Shown: in pieces, positions 8,984 to 17,414 of the stretch | How positions within the stretch are numbered: the stretch's first letter is position 1 | Layout of the letters: each line of letters starts with the position of its first letter | NCBI RefSeq assembly: GCF_000368925.1 | Contig: NZ_KB849756.1 | Coordinates: 166,657 to 196,632 of the forward strand | Reading direction: 5' to 3' | DNA from: Acinetobacter bereziniae LMG 1003 = CIP 70.12 | GTDB taxonomy: Bacteria; Pseudomonadota; Gammaproteobacteria; Pseudomonadales; Moraxellaceae | DNA length: 29,976 nt | Position numbers and translations under genes: made by a program | The notes under the pieces: model-generated | What the model saw: the letters and a program-made list of their open reading frames with translations, nothing else | Databases searched by the model: none | Told to the model about the DNA's origin: nothing

Positions 8984-9046
8984 AATTTAGCACTAAAATC
9001 TAATATCAATCCCCAGAATAAAGTTAAAATTAATTCAACTTAACTT

Positions 9047-9073
9047 TGCAAACAAAGCACTGCTTTGTTTGCA
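9047..9073. repeat. perfect 13-bp palindrome, part of a dispersed repeat
   Basis: Two 13-base arms (TGCAAACAAAGCA and its reverse complement) flank a single C. The stretch 9051-9080 is identical over 30 bases to the reverse complement of 14656-14685, inside the MITE-like element. It has no T-run after it, so it is not a normal terminator. It lies between the transglycosylase stop and a real terminator. Confidence 0.85.
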
Positions 9074-9131
9074 GCGCAAGATTTGGCAATATCTCTAAAA
9101 AGTTGAGCATCGCCTACATCTAAATATCAAA

Positions 9132-9170
9132 AAACCCTCTCTGAATTATGTATGAGAGGGTTTGTTTTTT
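9132..9170. terminator. intrinsic terminator, probably bidirectional
   Basis: The stem AAACCCTCTC / GAGAGGGTTT (9132-9141 and 9154-9163) has a 12-nt loop and is followed by GTTTTTT on the plus strand. The minus strand also runs into TTTTTT. It can end the transglycosylase transcript and the convergent cysK transcript. Confidence 0.8.
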
Positions 9171-9226
9171 GTCGACTTCACCATTAAGTGTATTGTCGAT
9201 CAGATACAGTTACTGGCTATTGGCGT

Positions 9227-10225
9227 TTAATCCGCTGAAATATCTTCAAACAATACTGAAGATAAATAGCGTTCACCAGCATCCGGTAATATTACGACAA
9301 TGGTTTTTCCTGCATTTTCAGGACGAGCTGCCAATTGTGCCGCTGCTACTAATGCTGCACCACTTGAAATCCCCACAAAAATACCTTCCAGAGTTGCACT
9401 TTTGCGTGCAAAATCAATAGCAACTTGGTTTTCAATCGCAATCACTTCATCGACCAAATCTAAGTTTAAATTCTTAGGAATAAAGTTTGCACCAATCCCC
9501 TGAATCTTATGTGGACCAGGTGTTAGCGTTTCGCCACGCTTGGTTTGACCTATGATTGGAGAGTCTGCTGGCTCTACAGCAACTGAATGGATCGCCTGTT
9601 TTTTAACATTTTCAAAATAACTAGAGATCCCCGAAATTGTTCCCCCAGTGCCCACACCAGCCACAAGAATATCAACTTTACCACCTGTTGCAGCCCAAAT
9701 CTCTGGACCCGTTGTCGTCTCATGGATTTTTGGATTAGCTGGATTTTCAAATTGTTGCGGTAAGTAATATTTTTCAGGTTGCTCTGTGGCTAAACGTACA
9801 GCTTCTTCTACCGCACCTTTCATCCCTTTTGCTGGTTCAGTTAAGATTAAGTTTGCACCTAAAGCTTTTAATACTTTACGACGTTCAAGGCTCATACTGG
9901 CAGGCATTGTCAAAGTAATTTCATAACCTTTTGCTGCTGCTACAAATGCCAATGCAATTCCTGTATTACCACTTGTTGGCTCAACAATATGCATCCCCTG
10001 CTTTAAAAGCCCTTTGGCTTCTGCGTCAGCAATAAGTGCTGCACCAATACGGTCTTTCACTGAAAACGCAGGATTACGGCTTTCTGTTTTTGCTAATACA
10101 GTCGCACCACCCGTAATCAAACGGTTGATACGAATCAGTGGTGTATTACCAATCGATTCAGCATTATTGGCATATACAGCAATACCTAAATTTTCTGTGC
10201 TTGGGAAATTTGGATCTGTAGACAT
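9227..10225 (-). CDS. cysK: cysteine synthase A (O-acetylserine sulfhydrylase)
   Basis: This 332-aa cytosolic PLP enzyme makes L-cysteine from O-acetylserine and sulfide. SRNPAFSVKDRIG holds the PLP lysine (Lys57). PTSGNTGIALA is the substrate loop, GVGTGGTISG binds the PLP phosphate, and GISSGAALVAA lies near the end. Length is close to the family's usual 310-330, with a slightly longer N-terminus. The ATG is preceded by AAGGAAAGACC. It is monocistronic, divergent from plsB, and ends before the bidirectional terminator. The serine acetyltransferase partner is not in this window. Confidence 0.96.
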   Translation of the reverse strand: MSTDPNFPSTENLGIAVYANNAESIGNTPLIRINRLITGGATVLAKTESRNPAFSVKDRIGAALIADAEAKGLLKQGMHIVEPTSGNTGIALAFVAAAKGYEITLTMPASMSLERRKVLKALGANLILTEPAKGMKGAVEEAVRLATEQPEKYYLPQQFENPANPKIHETTTGPEIWAATGGKVDILVAGVGTGGTISGISSYFENVKKQAIHSVAVEPADSPIIGQTKRGETLTPGPHKIQGIGANFIPKNLNLDLVDEVIAIENQVAIDFARKSATLEGIFVGISSGAALVAAAQLAARPENAGKTIVVILPDAGERYLSSVLFEDISAD

Positions 10226-10293
10226 GGTCTTTCCTTGAATTTAAAAATTAATTTATATCAATCTATCATAATGCTTTTTTATGTAGCTTTGAC

Positions 10294-10308
10294 ATTCAGT
10301 AACTGAAT
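10294..10308. promoter_or_regulatory. palindrome in cysK-plsB intergenic region
   Basis: ATTCAGTAACTGAAT is a perfect 7-bp inverted repeat around one base, midway between the divergent cysK and plsB starts. A TATGAT-like -10 for cysK lies nearby on the minus strand. It could be an operator for either gene. No known regulator site is recognised. Confidence 0.3.
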
Positions 10309-10459
10309 TTAATTATAGCAACAATAAAATAGTTTATTCATATAAATCATAAGTTTAGTTTTTACGCAATGTATTTGACTGAATTGTCAGCAAATCAAAG
10401 TATATATTTGTATATTATTTCAAGCATAATAACCCCATAACTCATCTGAAGAGAAGATT

Positions 10460-12661
10460 ATGGCAAGCAGTGCTTATCAAAAATTTTACCGTCAATTTAC
10501 AAAAAAAATCTTAGATAAAATTGTCAGCCCACAAGTTTTGGGTGATACACAAACACTTGAAAATACAATTAACGATCCAAATACACCTCATTTTCCAATT
10601 TGCTATGTTATCCAAGACGACTCTACATCCAATAAAGTCTTGATCGATAATGAAACTGAAAAGAGAAAACTCAGCCCAGCTTTTGCACCACTTCAGCTCT
10701 CATCTGACTACCAAGAAGATGATTCATTTATTACTTTAGAGCCAACAAAAAGTAATGCTTCAGCTTATTACCCAGATAAAATCATTCGTCTGGTTGAATT
10801 TTTGTTGAAGCATCCAGAACAAGATGTATTGCTGATCCCGACCACAATTTTATGGGGACGTGCGCCTGAAAATGAAGACAGTTGGTATAAGGCATTGATG
10901 GCAGATGCTTGGGCAAAACCGACAGGTATCAAACAAGCACTCAATATCACGTTGTATGGGCGTGAAAATTATATCGAGTTCCATCAAGCGATTTCTCTAC
11001 GTCAATTGATCAATTCAGCAATCGAGCTTACACCGAATTTCTCACCTGCTCACTATGTGGTTACCGAGCTGAATAAACAATTTAATGGTTATAAAGAAGC
11101 CATTCTTGGTCCTGATATTTCAGATCGTCGCAATGTCATCAATAAATTGATGACCACTGAAGCCATAAAAGAAGCTATTTTAAATGAAAGTATTCACAAG
11201 AAAATCAGCATCAATGAAGCTGAAAACTTAGCACACAAATATTTAGATGAAATCGTTTCTGATTTTTCCTACTCAACCTTACGCTTTGCTGAGATTGCAT
11301 TAACCAAGCTTTGGACGCAATTGTATGATGGAATCGAAGTACATAACTTTGATACGGTGCGCGAACTTGCCAAAGATTATGAGATTGTCTACACCCCTTG
11401 TCATCGTAGCCATATCGACTACTTGCTGCTGTCCTATGTGATTTATAACCGTGGATTGATGGTTCCGCATATTGCGGCAGGTATTAATCTAAATATGCCT
11501 ATCGTTGGACAGTTAATGCGTGGCGCAGGTGCGTACTTTATTCGCCGTAGCTTCAATGGAAATGCGTTATATACCGCTGTTTTTAAAGAATATATCTACA
11601 GTATGTTAAATCGCAATACACCGATGGAATACTTTATAGAAGGTGGACGCTCACGAACTGGATTATTATTGCCGCCTAAAAAAGGGATGTTGGCAATGAC
11701 GATTCAAAGTTATCTACGTGGAAACAGTAAACCAATTGCCTTTATTCCTACATATTTTGGTTATGAAAAGCTGATTGAAGGAAGTTCATACATCAAAGAA
11801 TTGGGCGGTCAAAAGAAACAAGCTGAATCTTTATTTGGTTTATTAAAATCTATTCAAAAAATCGAAAAAGTATTTGGTGTGGTACATGTCAATCTAGGTG
11901 AGCCTGTTTTTCTTGAAGATATTTTGCAAAAGAATCAAGCACCGCAACATGTCGGATTGCATGATGAAATTCCTGACAGTGTCAAAGCCACAGTGAATGA
12001 TGTTGCAATCGATATTTTGGAAAATATCAACAAAGCGGTTGTGATCAATCCAATCAGTTTGATTTCTTTGGTGTTGTTAAACGCACCAACGCATAGTTTG
12101 GCTGAACGAGAAGTTTTGGTTCGTTTAGAACAATTCCGCAATTTATTGAAACATCATCGCTATGATGATCGTATGCAAATCACTGAACTCTCCAACAAAG
12201 AAATCATTCAATATGCCATGAAACTCAAACAAGTTGAGTTGATTGAACATGACAATGAACGTTGGGTAAAAGTCAGTGATATACAAGTCGGCTTACTCAA
12301 ATATTTTAGTAATAACATCCTACACACCTTTATTCTGCCTGCTTTAATCGCAAAAGTATTTAAACAGCACACTGAAGAACAGATGTTTAAAATTGAAAAA
12401 TCTACCTTATGCTCACAAGTGATTGAACAATATCCCTTGATCCATAAAGCATTTTTCTTAAAATGGGACGAAACTGAAGTTGATACCCAGATTGAATATG
12501 TTCTGGAATATTTCAGTGCTGAAAAACTGATTGATATTGATGCAGATCAAATCATCAGCATTTCAAACGCAGATCCTAAAATTCGCCTACTTTCAGCCCT
12601 TGCACATTTATATGATGTCAATGTGGTGAAAGAGCCTGAAAAAGATTCAAAGGATAAATAA
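10460..12661 (+). CDS. plsB: glycerol-3-phosphate 1-O-acyltransferase PlsB
   Basis: This 733-aa inner-membrane-associated enzyme acylates position 1 of sn-glycerol-3-phosphate, the first step of phospholipid synthesis. The acyltransferase motifs are clear: HRSHID with the H(X4)D pair His315 and Asp320, then GAYFIRRSF, FIEGGRSRTG (Glu394 begins EGGRSRTG) and FIPTYFGYEKLIEG. These closely follow the Escherichia coli PlsB block. It is somewhat shorter than E. coli PlsB (807 aa), mainly at the N-terminus. The ATG has GAAGAG 6 nt upstream. It appears to be transcribed alone, and an unusual hairpin follows the stop. Confidence 0.95.
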   Translation: MASSAYQKFYRQFTKKILDKIVSPQVLGDTQTLENTINDPNTPHFPICYVIQDDSTSNKVLIDNETEKRKLSPAFAPLQLSSDYQEDDSFITLEPTKSNASAYYPDKIIRLVEFLLKHPEQDVLLIPTTILWGRAPENEDSWYKALMADAWAKPTGIKQALNITLYGRENYIEFHQAISLRQLINSAIELTPNFSPAHYVVTELNKQFNGYKEAILGPDISDRRNVINKLMTTEAIKEAILNESIHKKISINEAENLAHKYLDEIVSDFSYSTLRFAEIALTKLWTQLYDGIEVHNFDTVRELAKDYEIVYTPCHRSHIDYLLLSYVIYNRGLMVPHIAAGINLNMPIVGQLMRGAGAYFIRRSFNGNALYTAVFKEYIYSMLNRNTPMEYFIEGGRSRTGLLLPPKKGMLAMTIQSYLRGNSKPIAFIPTYFGYEKLIEGSSYIKELGGQKKQAESLFGLLKSIQKIEKVFGVVHVNLGEPVFLEDILQKNQAPQHVGLHDEIPDSVKATVNDVAIDILENINKAVVINPISLISLVLLNAPTHSLAEREVLVRLEQFRNLLKHHRYDDRMQITELSNKEIIQYAMKLKQVELIEHDNERWVKVSDIQVGLLKYFSNNILHTFILPALIAKVFKQHTEEQMFKIEKSTLCSQVIEQYPLIHKAFFLKWDETEVDTQIEYVLEYFSAEKLIDIDADQIISISNADPKIRLLSALAHLYDVNVVKEPEKDSKDK

Positions 12662-12682
12662 CTGCATCGTAAATTTGAATAA

Positions 12683-12738
12683 ATCTATACTGGGATTAAA
12701 TCGAAACCAATCGTTTTGATAAAATACCCAGTATAGAT
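12683..12738. terminator. long nested hairpin between convergent plsB and methyltransferase
   Basis: A perfect 12-bp stem, ATCTATACTGGG / CCCAGTATAGAT (12683-12694 and 12727-12738), encloses an inner stem ATCGAAAC / GTTTTGAT with one G-U pair and a 5-nt loop. No T-tract follows on either strand, so termination by the intrinsic mechanism is not assured. It may be a processing or stability structure or a bidirectional block between convergent genes. Confidence 0.5.
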
Positions 12739-12786
12739 ATTAGAATTAGACACAGCGAAGATCACTAAAATTCGATGATAAAAGTT

Positions 12787-13476
12787 CTATCTGCCTATCG
12801 AATACTTTAACCCAATAAAACCATAGTAATTGAGCACTTGTGCAAAACTTTTTACTAAAGCAAAACCAGCCTGTTTGTACAAATCAATGATCTCGTCTGG
12901 ACGAATTAATGCAAAATCTTGAGTGATACGATCAGCCATAATCTCTACTTGCTTTTCATGTAATCCTGAATCCAATGTCAAAGTTTTTAGACTGTCTAAC
13001 TGTTGCTCATTTTCAAATTGAGTGAGCTCTACACTTAAACATAAGCCTGTATTGCTTAGGCTATTTGAAATATCTTTAAAAAAGTCTAATTTGCTTTCTA
13101 CAGGCACAAAATGTGATACCAAAATCGCCAATGCGGCATCAAAGGTTGTGTCGATATTGTGCAATATAGAGGTATCACCAACGATACATTCAATTCTTGA
13201 TGAAAGCCCTAAACCATCAATATGTTGTTTGGCTTTATCAATCATGTTGGGTGCAGGATCAATTGCTGTAAAATTCCATTGCGGAAATTGCTCTGCCAAG
13301 TACTGCAACTCATATCCTGTACCACATCCCACCACCAAAATATGGGCTTGTTGAGGCAAATAGGTTTTCAGTAAAGCATGAACTTGTAAGTGAATCAGTT
13401 CGTAACCAGGAATCAACTTGCGGATATGCTCATCATAACTTTCTACAACCACGGGATGATTAAAGTCCTTTGCCAT
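12787..13476 (-). CDS. class I SAM-dependent methyltransferase
   Basis: This 229-aa cytosolic protein has the Rossmann-fold SAM-binding signature ILVVGCGTGYELQYLAEQ (motif I). FTAIDPAPNMIDKAKQHI is the acidic loop at the end of strand 2, IECIVGDTS the motif II region, and FDAALAILVSHFV motif IV. The substrate cannot be told from sequence. The general shape (YDEHIRKLIPGYE at the start) is common to small-molecule methyltransferases. The ATG has AGAGGGG 7 nt upstream. The gene lies 59 nt downstream of the tetR-like gene in the same orientation, so co-transcription with that regulator is possible. Confidence 0.85.
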   Translation of the reverse strand: MAKDFNHPVVVESYDEHIRKLIPGYELIHLQVHALLKTYLPQQAHILVVGCGTGYELQYLAEQFPQWNFTAIDPAPNMIDKAKQHIDGLGLSSRIECIVGDTSILHNIDTTFDAALAILVSHFVPVESKLDFFKDISNSLSNTGLCLSVELTQFENEQQLDSLKTLTLDSGLHEKQVEIMADRITQDFALIRPDEIIDLYKQAGFALVKSFAQVLNYYGFIGLKYSIGR

Positions 13477-13535
13477 GATTTACCCCTCTAAGTTTTAATT
13501 TTTAAGTAACTGATTGATAATTAATAGATCAGTAA

Positions 13536-14174
13536 TTAAGACTCTGACACGATCGTATGTTTAACTTTAACGGCTTGCAGACAAAAATCAGCAATTTGTT
13601 TAACAAAATATTCTTTATAGGTTTTATCAAAGCGCTTGGTTTTCGCAATACTGAGCGGTTCGATCACCACAAATGTCATTGCACCTACAATACACAATGC
13701 GGTGGTATTTAAATCTTCAAAAATAAACTCACCTGAGTGTCTTCCCTCAGTTAAAATTTTAATAATACTTTCTTTAATCAACTGCTTACTCTGGAAACGT
13801 TCAAGCTCAAATTGTGGATCAACAGGTTCAAACAACAGAGAATAAGACAGTCGTGGGCTATTCATTGCACGTTTAACAAAAGTTGTGACTGCACGATGCA
13901 ATTTTTCAACAGCCATTAATTCAGTATGAGCAATATCATTCAGAATATTCACTTCGATATGAATAGCGGCATTTAAAACTTCAATCAACACTTGATTTTT
14001 ATTTTCAAAATAGCGGTAAACTAAGCCACTTGAAACACCAGCACGATCTGCAATTGCTTGAATTTGCGCATCTTTAAATCCCCCTTGTGCCACCAGTTCA
14101 CGAGCTGACAATAAAATCATCTCTCGATTCTGCTGCATTTTTTCTTCCATGACAGAGGATCTTTTATAATTCAT
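13536..14174 (-). CDS. TetR-family transcriptional regulator
   Basis: This is a 212-aa DNA-binding repressor type. The N-terminal helix-turn-helix is typical: ILLSARELVAQGGFKDAQIQAIADRAGVSSGLVYRYFENKNQVLIEVL, described here by its key parts GGF, IADRAGVS and YRYFENK. The C-terminal ligand domain is variable, so the effector is unknown. The start is unclear. I use the ATG giving MNYKRSS, but ATG at 14150 (MEEKMQQ) or 14138 (MQQNREM, with GGAAGA before it) fits the family's usual N-terminus as well. A TTG at 14186 is less likely. It is divergent from the FadL-like gene, with the MITE-like element in between. It could control that gene, the methyltransferase or both. Confidence 0.88.
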   Translation of the reverse strand: MNYKRSSVMEEKMQQNREMILLSARELVAQGGFKDAQIQAIADRAGVSSGLVYRYFENKNQVLIEVLNAAIHIEVNILNDIAHTELMAVEKLHRAVTTFVKRAMNSPRLSYSLLFEPVDPQFELERFQSKQLIKESIIKILTEGRHSGEFIFEDLNTTALCIVGAMTFVVIEPLSIAKTKRFDKTYKEYFVKQIADFCLQAVKVKHTIVSES

Positions 14175-14501
14175 AGTAATATGCAAATCCTATTCAGGCT
14201 TAAATCGTTCAAGCTAAATATTAATAAATTTTAAATCAATATGCTATCAATCTCTGCAATTTCATACTGATATATAAACTTCACCAATGTATTTTCATGA
14301 TCTGTTAAGTGTTGATTTTAGCCAAATACAACCAGATGCACAGCCAGCATTAAACTTTGATTAAGCACAAAATGCCATATCAAACTGTTTATCTTAGATA
14401 CAGAACAATCTCACTTTGTCCGTTAATCCCCCCTTTATTTGGTCACTCATCCCCTTTTTTCACATGATCAAAAATGCTTCACTCACCTTATAAAGTGCTT
14501 A

Positions 14502-14824
14502 GGGTCTGTGGACAATTCGTCTATGTTTGCGACTAGGTGTGTTTTTTAGGCGATTCTAGGCACGAAATACGAAATTTAGTCATTCTAAATGATGAGAAAC
14601 ACTGTTTCGCAAGGGAACGACGAAGCGACACAAAACACGCTAGTCCCCGCTACGCCTTGCGCTGCAAACAAAGCAGTGCTTTGTTCTTGCTCAGGGTTGT
14701 GGTTAAAATTATCTCAGGCTGCGTTATGAAATTTAATAATAGTCTCGCTATTCTCTTCATTTCATGCCTTGCCTGCTCAATTTTAACCCACAACGCAAGC
14801 CATTTATGAAATGTCCACAGCCCC
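14502..14824. mobile_element. MITE-like non-autonomous element, 323 bp
   Basis: The ends are 13-bp terminal inverted repeats, GGGTCTGTGGACA at the left and the complement of GGGGCTGTGGACA at the right (12 of 13 match). They are flanked by TA on both sides, as in a 2-bp target duplication. Similarity extends a few bases inside and outside the repeats. Inside are several hairpins: ATTTAG...CTAAAT near 14575, an imperfect GCAAACAAAGCA hairpin at 14663-14690, and a long imperfect hairpin at about 14694-14793 whose tip is AATAG-TCTCG-CTATT. No transposase is encoded. GC content is visibly higher than the flanks. It looks like a dispersed Acinetobacter repeat mobilised in trans; the source transposase family is not determined. 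Confidence 0.75.
14656..14685. repeat. 30-bp module shared with 9051-9080
   Basis: The reverse complement of this stretch is identical, base for base, to 9051-9080. At the distant site the match stops at the module edges, so only this hairpin module is shared and not the full element. Confidence 0.85.
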
Positions 14825-14926
14825 TAAATAAAACCAGTGAAACTAATTACTTAAGATAGTTTAATGGTTGCTATTTTATTTGACTTTTATGACCGCAATA
14901 ACAAAAAAATTCAAGGAACGAACAGC

Positions 14927-16168
14927 ATGAAAACACAGCCCCTCCTTCTCAGTATACTTACTCTATTTTCAACAGCTTATGCTCAGGCGGCTGCCATGGA
15001 TCAATCAGGACAATCAATACTGGCATTTCTTGAAGACAAAAACTATTTTGAAGCCAGCATTTCCGCTGTTGATCCAGATGTTTCTGGTAAAGTTCGCAAT
15101 CGTCCAGATTTGGTCAATGCAGGTAGCAATGATCTAAGTACTGGCAATATGGCGCGCTCATTCCAATACTATAATGCAACATTGAAACTTCAAATTGCGC
15201 CAAAAGTTTCTTTTGGTGTGATTTACGATCAACCGTATGGTGCAGATATTGAATATCCTTTACGTACGAATAATACTTTCTCGGATAATGAAATTACCAT
15301 GAAAGGTACTTCTGCCGATGTAGATACACAAAATATTACGATGCTATTCGGTTTTCAGCCGAATACACATTTTAATTTGTATGGCGGTGGCGTTTATCAA
15401 ACTGTAAAAGGATCAGTATCTTTACGTGGCAATTCGATGAGTGTGTTTAATGGCTACGATGCAAAATTCAAACAAGACAGTGCTGTAGGTTGGATGGCAG
15501 GTGCAGCTTTTCAAATACCCGAAATTGCCTTAAAAGCCGCAGTAACCTACCGTTCTAAAATCAAACATAAAATTGATGCGCAAGAAACGATTTTTGGTGA
15601 AGCATTGGCTTTTACTGGGGATCAACCAACTGAAATCAATACACCTCAATCCGTCAATGTTGACTTACAAACTGGTGTTTATAAAGACACAATTGCGTAT
15701 TTAAATGCGCGTTGGGTAAATTGGAAAGATTTTAAAATTCGCCCTACCCAATTCGGTGCCTTAACCGAACTCGCAACGGCTGAACTGAGCCAAGGATTGT
15801 ATTCAGGAGGATTCAATCTCGATGATTATCAAAAAGACCAATACAATTTAACACTTGGTCTGGGACATCAGTTTACTGAAAAATGGGCAGCTTCAGCGGA
15901 TGTGTCATGGGACTCTGGTACAGGTAATCCTGCTTCAGTATTAAATCCAACCAAAGGTGGGTGGGGATTGGGGATTGGTGTTCAATATAATCCAACTGCT
16001 GATTACTTTATTGCTGGTGGGGTTAAATATCAATGGATTGGCGATGCAACAGCACAGGATGGAACATATTATATTCCTGTTCCAGGTGCTTCTGAAATCG
16101 CACAACAAGGTGACTATCGAAACAATAATGCCATTGGCTATGGTTTAAAAATCGGCTATCGGTTCTAA
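14927..16168 (+). CDS. FadL/OmpP1-family outer-membrane protein
   Basis: This 413-aa beta-barrel protein probably imports long-chain fatty acids or other hydrophobic compounds through the outer membrane. A Sec signal peptide is visible (MKTQPLLLSILTLFSTAYAQA). FadL-type features follow: FSFGVIYDQPYGADIEYP-like strand pairs (VSFGVIYDQPYGADIEYPL), many alternating hydrophobic strands, and the aromatic C-terminus IGYGLKIGYRF expected for barrel assembly. The start at 14927 has AAGGAA 8 nt upstream. An upstream in-frame ATG at 14864 would put 21 polar residues before the signal peptide and is rejected. The protein is close to E. coli FadL in length. The tetR-like gene is divergent, and a strong terminator follows. 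Confidence 0.88.
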   Translation: MKTQPLLLSILTLFSTAYAQAAAMDQSGQSILAFLEDKNYFEASISAVDPDVSGKVRNRPDLVNAGSNDLSTGNMARSFQYYNATLKLQIAPKVSFGVIYDQPYGADIEYPLRTNNTFSDNEITMKGTSADVDTQNITMLFGFQPNTHFNLYGGGVYQTVKGSVSLRGNSMSVFNGYDAKFKQDSAVGWMAGAAFQIPEIALKAAVTYRSKIKHKIDAQETIFGEALAFTGDQPTEINTPQSVNVDLQTGVYKDTIAYLNARWVNWKDFKIRPTQFGALTELATAELSQGLYSGGFNLDDYQKDQYNLTLGLGHQFTEKWAASADVSWDSGTGNPASVLNPTKGGWGLGIGVQYNPTADYFIAGGVKYQWIGDATAQDGTYYIPVPGASEIAQQGDYRNNNAIGYGLKIGYRF

Positions 16169-16202
16169 AAACAACGATTTGGATAAATTTATTTTTTAGC
16201 GT

Positions 16203-16247
16203 AGACTTCATTCTGGCGTATATATTTGAAGAATGAAGTCTTTTTTA
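16203..16247 (+). terminator. intrinsic terminator after FadL-like gene
   Basis: A perfect 12-bp stem, AGACTTCATTCT / AGAATGAAGTCT (16203-16214 and 16230-16241), with a 15-nt loop is followed directly by a T-run, 35 nt after the stop codon. Confidence 0.88.
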
Positions 16248-16339
16248 TTCAAAGAATTCATTTCATCGTCATTTATAAATGCTAAAAACTTTAACGATCA
16301 ATATGAATAAAAATCAATTTTCAATTTAAGGGTAATAAT

Positions 16340-16585
16340 ATGAAATTATTGAATTTAACAGCAATGATTGCTTTAACTACAGCATTAACAGCATGTGGTG
16401 GCTTGCCAAAGGAATGCGAAGAATCTTGGAAACATATGGAAGATTTAGCAAAACAAAGTGGTATTCCTGAAGATTCGCTGAAAGAACAGAAAAAGGCATT
16501 TGAAGAAGAAATCAAAAAAATGCCAAAAGAAGATGCGATCAAAGCATGTAAAGCACAATCATCAATTTTTGGGATGGTTAAATAA
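16340..16585 (+). CDS. small lipoprotein of unknown function
   Basis: This 81-aa protein has a clear lipoprotein signal: MKLL start, hydrophobic core and lipobox LTAC with Cys19. Gly at the next position argues against inner-membrane retention. The mature part is charged and helical (DLAKQSGIPEDSLKEQKKAFEEEIKKM) with a Cys near each end (Cys25 and Cys70), possibly a disulfide. The C...W....C layout resembles small periplasmic proteins annotated as DUF5339, but I am not certain. The ATG is preceded by AAGGG 8 nt upstream. It is monocistronic, between two terminators. Confidence 0.75.
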   Translation: MKLLNLTAMIALTTALTACGGLPKECEESWKHMEDLAKQSGIPEDSLKEQKKAFEEEIKKMPKEDAIKACKAQSSIFGMVK

Positions 16586-16598
16586 TTTAATCAACAAC

Positions 16599-16634
16599 AA
16601 TATATGGATGTGTCTTTACCTACATCCATATATT
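16599..16634. terminator. hairpin between convergent lipoprotein and glycosidase genes
   Basis: A perfect 13-bp stem, AATATATGGATGT / ACATCCATATATT, has a 10-nt loop (16612-16621). Downstream is T-rich (TTCTTCTGCTATTTTTTA) but lacks a clean T-run. It probably serves as the terminator of the lipoprotein gene. Confidence 0.65.
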
Positions 16635-16658
16635 CTTCTGCTATTTTTTAATCCAAAA

Positions 16659-17414
16659 TTAATGACACTGCTCAGCTTCTGTATAAACAAACATAGGACC
16701 TAAGTCATATATTTGATCATTCCTTTTTGCTTGTGGAATGTATGCACTTGAAATGCTTCCATCTAAATATAAAGCTTGATCAGTCTTGAGCTGTGTTTTA
16801 AAAATATCAGCGAACTCATAAAAATTAATTTTGCCACGACTAATCACAAAATAGAGCTGATTATTTTTAATTCCAACCCCATTCCTAATTTTCAACGAGT
16901 CTGAGTCTTTTACAAAGATTGGATTAATTTGTCCATTGATGACCAGCATCGGACCAGATTGTGTCGCAAAGCGTGCTTTAAACTTAGACTTTTGATACTG
17001 GGTTGTGGTTTGAATGACAGCTCGATGATCATTCCATGCCACCACACCATTGGGTTGCATAAAGAAGTTACCAAATTTATTCTTTTGTTGATTTAATTCG
17101 ACCTGTTGTTTGTTTTGCTCAATATACAGCCCAACAGGTGTAAAATTGGCATGATACATCCCTGCATTCATGGCAAAACTGATATTACATTGCTTCAGGT
17201 TCTTTTGTAACGCAGCGAATTTCTTATAGGGTCGAGCCTGTGGATCTTTGAGGAATAACTGTAGCTTACTCAGATCATCAATTCGAACCACATCTGCTAT
17301 CACTTTCTGATCTTTACTGATTTTAGTATAAGTCGTCTCAGCATGTAGCTGAAATGGAAAAGTACTCAATCCTATACTGGTCAAAAAGGTATAGATCCAA
17401 TATCTCAAACGCAT
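16659..17414 (-). CDS. secreted phosphodiester glycosidase-like protein (NAGPA/DUF2233)
   Basis: This 251-aa exported protein has a signal peptide (MRLRYWIYTFLTSIGLSTFP, cleavage near LHA-ET). The mature part follows the phosphodiester glycosidase family: AMNAGMYHANFTPVGLYIE near residue 85, NGVVAWNDH, ATQSGPMLVINGQINP, RNGVGI and ALYLDGSISSAY. The family includes the enzyme that removes N-acetylglucosamine from phosphodiesters in the mannose-6-phosphate pathway. Bacterial members probably act on cell-surface or extracellular sugar-phosphate diesters; the substrate here is unknown. ATG at 17414 is preferred, with GGA 10 nt upstream. A TTG five codons earlier is possible. It is convergent with the lipoprotein gene. 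Confidence 0.83.
   Translation of the reverse strand: MRLRYWIYTFLTSIGLSTFPFQLHAETTYTKISKDQKVIADVVRIDDLSKLQLFLKDPQARPYKKFAALQKNLKQCNISFAMNAGMYHANFTPVGLYIEQNKQQVELNQQKNKFGNFFMQPNGVVAWNDHRAVIQTTTQYQKSKFKARFATQSGPMLVINGQINPIFVKDSDSLKIRNGVGIKNNQLYFVISRGKINFYEFADIFKTQLKTDQALYLDGSISSAYIPQAKRNDQIYDLGPMFVYTEAEQCH

Larger units (their letters stand above)
14175..14926. other. large intergenic region occupied by a MITE-like element
   Basis: About 750 nt separate the tetR-like and fadL-like genes. The left 320 nt are AT-rich without a convincing gene. They contain two similar C-rich stretches near 14426 and 14450 (AATCCCCCC and CATCCCC), each followed by a T-rich run, that might be regulatory. Positions 14502-14824 are the repeat element. 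The last 100 nt are the leader of the FadL-like gene. Confidence 0.6.

Noticed and set aside
14537..14809. 90-codon open frame across the MITE-like element
   Set aside because: It runs through hairpins of the element with no ribosome site, and its composition is not protein-like. It is a by-product of the repeat.
14864..14926. Longer start of the FadL-like gene
   Set aside because: It would place 21 residues before a proper signal peptide. The ATG at 14927 has AAGGAA at 8 nt.
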